From NCBI GenBank assembly GCA_013817135.1, contig JACDDF010000051.1, forward strand, positions 1 through 9,279: DNA of 9,279 nt, given 5' to 3'. The translations under genes and the position numbers were made by a program. A model generated the notes under the pieces. That model did not search any database, had not been told where the DNA came from, and saw nothing but the letters and a program-made list of their open reading frames with translations. This document shows, in pieces, positions 6,725 through 9,279 of the stretch (position 1 is its first letter; each line of letters starts with the position of its first letter). This DNA comes from Nitrospirales bacterium (lineage in GTDB: Bacteria > Nitrospirota > Nitrospiria > Nitrospirales > UBA8639).

Positions 6725-7131
6725 ACTGGTTTGTTTGATAAAGGATGAGGAATCATTTCGAATTGTTTGGGTGTGGCTGATATATGACGAACCATGAGCC
6801 AAATGACAATACACGCCAAAAATACATAGAGCGCACCAAAAAAGACCAGCGGGACAGTGAGGCCCGGCATCGGTGTGACGGCTTCTGCTGTCTTCAAATA
6901 CCCCACCACAACCCAGGGTTGTCTACCAACCTCAGTAGCCACCCACCCCATTTCGGTTGCAATAAAACCTAGCGGGCTTGCTAAGACCATGGATTTCAAA
7001 AAGGCTTTACACTGGAAGACATTTCGAGTTTTGAATACGAGCCAGGCGCCCCATAGGGCAAAACACATCATGATGAATCCAATAAAAACCATGATTTGAA
7101 ACGCCGTCCTGACTATGCCAATTGCGGCCAA
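6721..7131 (-). CDS. cydA: Cytochrome bd quinol oxidase subunit I, C-terminal part (frameshifted from the N-terminal part)
   Basis: An open frame of 136 codons that continues CydA one frame away from the upstream part. It contains the haem b558 methionine ligand motif FQIMV (Met14), the near-invariant GRQPW motif (residues 69-73) followed by KTAEAVTP, and about three membrane helices (near 10-35, 45-63 and 90-115), corresponding to helices 7-9 of CydA. The apparent TTG start at 7131 overlaps the upstream frame by 19 nt. Reading back one base at the upstream TAG joins WPQLA directly to IVRTAFQIMV, matching the expected CioA-like sequence across this point. So this is the 3' portion of one gene rather than an independent protein by origin. 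Whether it is made separately from TTG, by a -1 frameshift, or not at all is unknown. Its TGA overlaps the cydB ATG. Confidence 0.82.
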   Translation of the reverse strand: MAAIGIVRTAFQIMVFIGFIMMCFALWGAWLVFKTRNVFQCKAFLKSMVLASPLGFIATEMGWVATEVGRQPWVVVGYLKTAEAVTPMPGLTVPLVFFGALYVFLACIVIWLMVRHISATPKQFEMIPHPLSNKPV

Positions 7132-8057
7132 TTCTCTTTGGCAAAACTTTGAATTCCTTTCACTTCAGCATTCGGGTCGAGATATAACATCAGACTGAGC
7201 ACATAGGGAATTTCAAGAATATAATCGAATTCTTCTTTCTCTGAATTCCACACGCCACCTAATCTAAATGCTGCGCCATGTTCAGTGCGAACTTGTCCCT
7301 CGAAGACAGCTAATTTCAGTGGTTGAAACTCGGCCACCCGTTTGGCCAAGAGATCTCCACTCACTGGCTGCAAAATGGCGCTGATCCCCCCCACCGTTAA
7401 GGCGATCTTCAATGCGGCTTGATGGAACGAATTGCCTGGATGACGCAGAAGGAGCCATGCATGGATACCCGCCACGGCAAATCCTACTGAGGCAAATGCA
7501 GCCAAAATCATGTGCGGAGCTTGCAGAAGGCCGGAAGGATTCAGAAGTGCAGCAATGGGATCAATGTTTATGGGAGTACCATCCATGATCGTAAAGCCCC
7601 GCGGTGTGTTCATCCATCCATTGGCCATGACCACCACCACACCTGACAAAACGCCACTGACCGCCACGATTCCTCCTGCAGCAAGATGTGCGCGTGGACT
7701 CACTTTCCGCCATCCATACAAATAGATTCCCAAAAAAATAGCTTCCGTAAAAAAGGCAAAGCCTTCAATGGAAAAGGCCAATCCAATAATCGGTCCAGCC
7801 CATTCCATAAATGATGGCCAGAGCAGTCCAAGCTGAAAGGACAAGACCGTTCCGGTCACGGCCCCGATGGCAAAGAAGATGGCTGTGCCTTTCGCCCACC
7901 GTTTGGCAAGGGTTAGGTAGACCTCTTGTCCTGTTTGTAACCATCGCCATTCGGCCAGAATCATGAGAAGGGGCATAGCCATCCCCACCATCGCAAAGAT
8001 GATATGAAATCCCAGGGATAGGGCCATAAGGGATCTGGCTGCTAGTAAATTACTCAT
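7113..8057 (-). CDS. cydA: Cytochrome bd quinol oxidase subunit I, N-terminal part (truncated by frameshift)
   Basis: A 314-aa open frame covering helices 1-6 and the quinol loop of CydA/CioA, the haem-carrying subunit of cytochrome bd oxidase. Expected residues are present: His18 (GFHIIFAMVG, haem b595/d side), Glu98 and Glu105 in the SIEGFAFFTEA helix (proton/haem region), His182 in LQAPHMILAAF (haem b558 ligand), the ANGWMNTPRGF motif, and the quinol-loop start KLAVFEGQVRTEHG. The loop is short, which places it with the cyanide-insensitive (CIO) type. The frame ends at a TAG right after ENWPQLA, immediately before helix 7. The missing Met ligand and GRQPW motif continue in the overlapping frame at 6721-7131, so normal CydA (about 440 aa) is split. 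No slippery heptamer is visible. This could be a pseudogene, a sequence error or a genuine two-chain subunit. AGGAGGT and AGTAGGT lie upstream of the ATG. Confidence 0.88.
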   Translation of the reverse strand: MSNLLAARSLMALSLGFHIIFAMVGMAMPLLMILAEWRWLQTGQEVYLTLAKRWAKGTAIFFAIGAVTGTVLSFQLGLLWPSFMEWAGPIIGLAFSIEGFAFFTEAIFLGIYLYGWRKVSPRAHLAAGGIVAVSGVLSGVVVVMANGWMNTPRGFTIMDGTPINIDPIAALLNPSGLLQAPHMILAAFASVGFAVAGIHAWLLLRHPGNSFHQAALKIALTVGGISAILQPVSGDLLAKRVAEFQPLKLAVFEGQVRTEHGAAFRLGGVWNSEKEEFDYILEIPYVLSLMLYLDPNAEVKGIQSFAKENWPQLA

Positions 8058-8062
8058 ACGGT

Positions 8063-8078
8063 ACCTACTGAACCTCCT
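8063..8078 (-). promoter_or_regulatory. cydA: Double Shine-Dalgarno-like element upstream of cydA
   Basis: The minus strand carries AGGAGGT (8072-8078), 14 nt before the ATG, and a weaker AGTAGGT (8063-8069), 5 nt before it. The strong site is farther away than usual and no alternative in-frame start lies nearer to it, so the proximal site may be the one used, with the distal one as a standby site. This supports the ATG at 8057. Confidence 0.4.
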
Positions 8079-8107
8079 AGCTGCAGACTCAAGTAAACAA
8101 GCGTAAT

Positions 8108-9279
8108 TCAGTCGTGAAGTTTGTTATAGGCATCGAAAGCCGCGACTTTATAACATCCTGCTAGGGTCGGATAGTTGAAGATCGTCTTCATAAAGTAGTC
8201 CAATCCTCCGCCTAAGCCTATCACGGCTTGGCCCACGTGGATCAATTCGGTCGCCCCAGTACCAATTGCATGCACACCCAATAGGCGATGATCATCGCGA
8301 TGGAATAACATCTTGAGAAATCCGGTATGATCACCCATGATTGCTCCCCGAGTAATTTCCTTGTAACGGGCAATTCCTGTCTCATAGGGGACTTTGGTCC
8401 GAGTCAAGTCTTCTTCGGTTTTCCCAACCATGGAGAGCTCTGGAATAGAATAGATGCCAATGGGAAAATGATCGACCATGGGATTGGTTGAAAAATCGAA
8501 CGCATAACAGGCAGCCAAACGCCCCTGTTCAGACGAAGTCGCCGCCAAACTGGGATATCCGATCACATCACCAGCAGCAAAAATATGCGGCACGCTCGTT
8601 TGGAAATATTCATTGACTACCAAACGACCTCGCACATCAGCTTCCAGCCCGGCCGCCTTTAGATTGAGAGCTTCGGTTCCTCCTAATCGGCCAACAGAAT
8701 ATAGCACCAAGTCCGAAAGCAACCGTTTGCCCGATTCCAGATGGACGATCGCTCGACTTCGGGGGCCGGAAGAGATTTCAAGTCGCTCGACGCCTTCGTT
8801 CATGCGAAACAACACATTTTTGTTTCGCATCTGATAAATCAATTCGTCCACAATTTCGTTATCAAGAAACTCCAGGGGACGGTCCCGCCTATCCACCACC
8901 GTAACTTCGACGCCTAAATCAGCAAACATGGACGCATATTCAATCCCAATCACTCCTGCCCCGACGACCGCCATGGTCTTGGGCAACTGCTCTAGACTCA
9001 ACACTCCATCACTATTTATCACCATTTTTCCATCTGCTGGAACACCGGGAGGAGAAGGAGGAATGGTGCCCACCGCAATGAGAATTTTGTCGGATGTGAT
9101 CCGTTGGCTGACGGACTCGGTTACGATCCGGAGCGTATGAGGATCGAGAAAGGCCGCATCGCCTCTCATCATCGTGACATGGTTTCTAAACAGTTGATCC
9201 TCTAGCACCTCCCCCTCAACTCGAATGACTTCTCTAACTCGAGAAAGGAGAAGGCTCGCTGTCGGACGGTCAGATGGGC
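8108..9279 (-). CDS. sthA: Soluble pyridine nucleotide transhydrogenase (Si-specific NAD(P)+ transhydrogenase), 5' end beyond the window
   Basis: A flavoprotein of the pyridine nucleotide-disulfide oxidoreductase family; 389 codons are visible. The frame stays open to the right edge and reads SLLLSRVREVIRVEGE just before the internal GTG at 9208, so that GTG is not the real start and about 75 N-terminal residues (first FAD-binding motif) are missing. Visible parts are the NAD(P)-binding Rossmann motif GAGVIGIEYASMF (nt 8924-8962), followed by VVDRRDRPLEFLD as in SthA; the second FAD motif IFAAGDVIG (about 8558-8584); and the dimerisation domain ending FNYPTLAGCYKVAAFDAYNK. The NYPT sequence replaces the HAHPT catalytic His of dihydrolipoamide dehydrogenase, which favours SthA over Lpd. 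The enzyme moves hydride between NADPH and NAD+ in the cytoplasm. Lying 50 bp upstream of cydA on the same strand, it is probably co-transcribed with the oxidase genes. Dihydrolipoamide dehydrogenase-like or mercuric reductase-like relatives are less likely. Confidence 0.9.
   Translation of the reverse strand, partial: PSDRPTASLLLSRVREVIRVEGEVLEDQLFRNHVTMMRGDAAFLDPHTLRIVTESVSQRITSDKILIAVGTIPPSPPGVPADGKMVINSDGVLSLEQLPKTMAVVGAGVIGIEYASMFADLGVEVTVVDRRDRPLEFLDNEIVDELIYQMRNKNVLFRMNEGVERLEISSGPRSRAIVHLESGKRLLSDLVLYSVGRLGGTEALNLKAAGLEADVRGRLVVNEYFQTSVPHIFAAGDVIGYPSLAATSSEQGRLAACYAFDFSTNPMVDHFPIGIYSIPELSMVGKTEEDLTRTKVPYETGIARYKEITRGAIMGDHTGFLKMLFHRDDHRLLGVHAIGTGATELIHVGQAVIGLGGGLDYFMKTIFNYPTLAGCYKVAAFDAYNKLHD

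Noticed and set aside
5700..6814. Upstream start for cydB at 6814.
   Set aside because: The extra 30 residues overlap cydA and are hydrophilic and unlike CydB; the ATG at 6724 gives the family N-terminus and the ATGA overlap.
7113..7131. Programmed -1 ribosomal frameshift site in cydA.
   Set aside because: The junction AATTGGCCGCAATTGGCATAG contains no X-XXY-YYZ slippery heptamer and I see no clear downstream stem-loop, so recoding is not supported by the sequence alone.
9206..9208. GTG at 9208 as the start of sthA.
   Set aside because: The same frame continues upstream to the window edge with SthA-like sequence, so the true start lies outside the window.

Overview
All supported genes in this window lie on the minus strand, so the sequence reads functionally from right to left. 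Base composition is moderate. The mix of a SthA-type transhydrogenase, a short-Q-loop (CIO-like) cytochrome bd oxidase and a HlyD/TolC/ABC export cassette points to a Gram-negative, diderm, respiring bacterium. A Nitrospirota-like lineage is my best guess from the style of the proteins. That is an impression rather than a demonstration, because no rRNA or marker gene is present.

Right half (5699-9279): a redox cluster. The 3' part of sthA (soluble NAD(P)+ transhydrogenase) enters from the right edge. After 47 bp comes cytochrome bd oxidase subunit I (cydA/cioA). Its coding sequence is split into two overlapping frames (7113-8057 and 6721-7131) by an apparent -1 frameshift just before transmembrane helix 7. 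cydB/cioB follows with an ATGA stop/start overlap. If functional, the cluster would balance NADPH/NADH and drain electrons from quinol to O2.

Middle (5352-5698): a 347-bp intergenic region. It holds an AT-rich patch with a perfect TATAAT on the minus strand and several short inverted repeats. It probably contains the promoter of the left-hand operon and the end of the cyd transcript.

Left half (123-5351): a compact run of a small exported coiled-coil protein, a 75-aa unrecognised ORF, a HlyD-type periplasmic adaptor, a TolC-type outer-membrane factor and an ABC-exporter-like inner-membrane protein. This is the layout of a type I secretion or tripartite efflux system. The unusual point is that the ABC protein keeps the overall shape of its nucleotide-binding domain but has lost every recognisable catalytic motif: Walker A lysine, signature glycines, Walker B glutamate and H-loop histidine. 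The machine therefore looks like a type I-like envelope-spanning complex built round a pseudo-ATPase, or one that needs a separate ATPase partner not present here. No substrate gene is visible.

No rRNA, tRNA, CRISPR array, insertion sequence or prophage gene was seen. The leftmost 122 bp carry no gene I can support.
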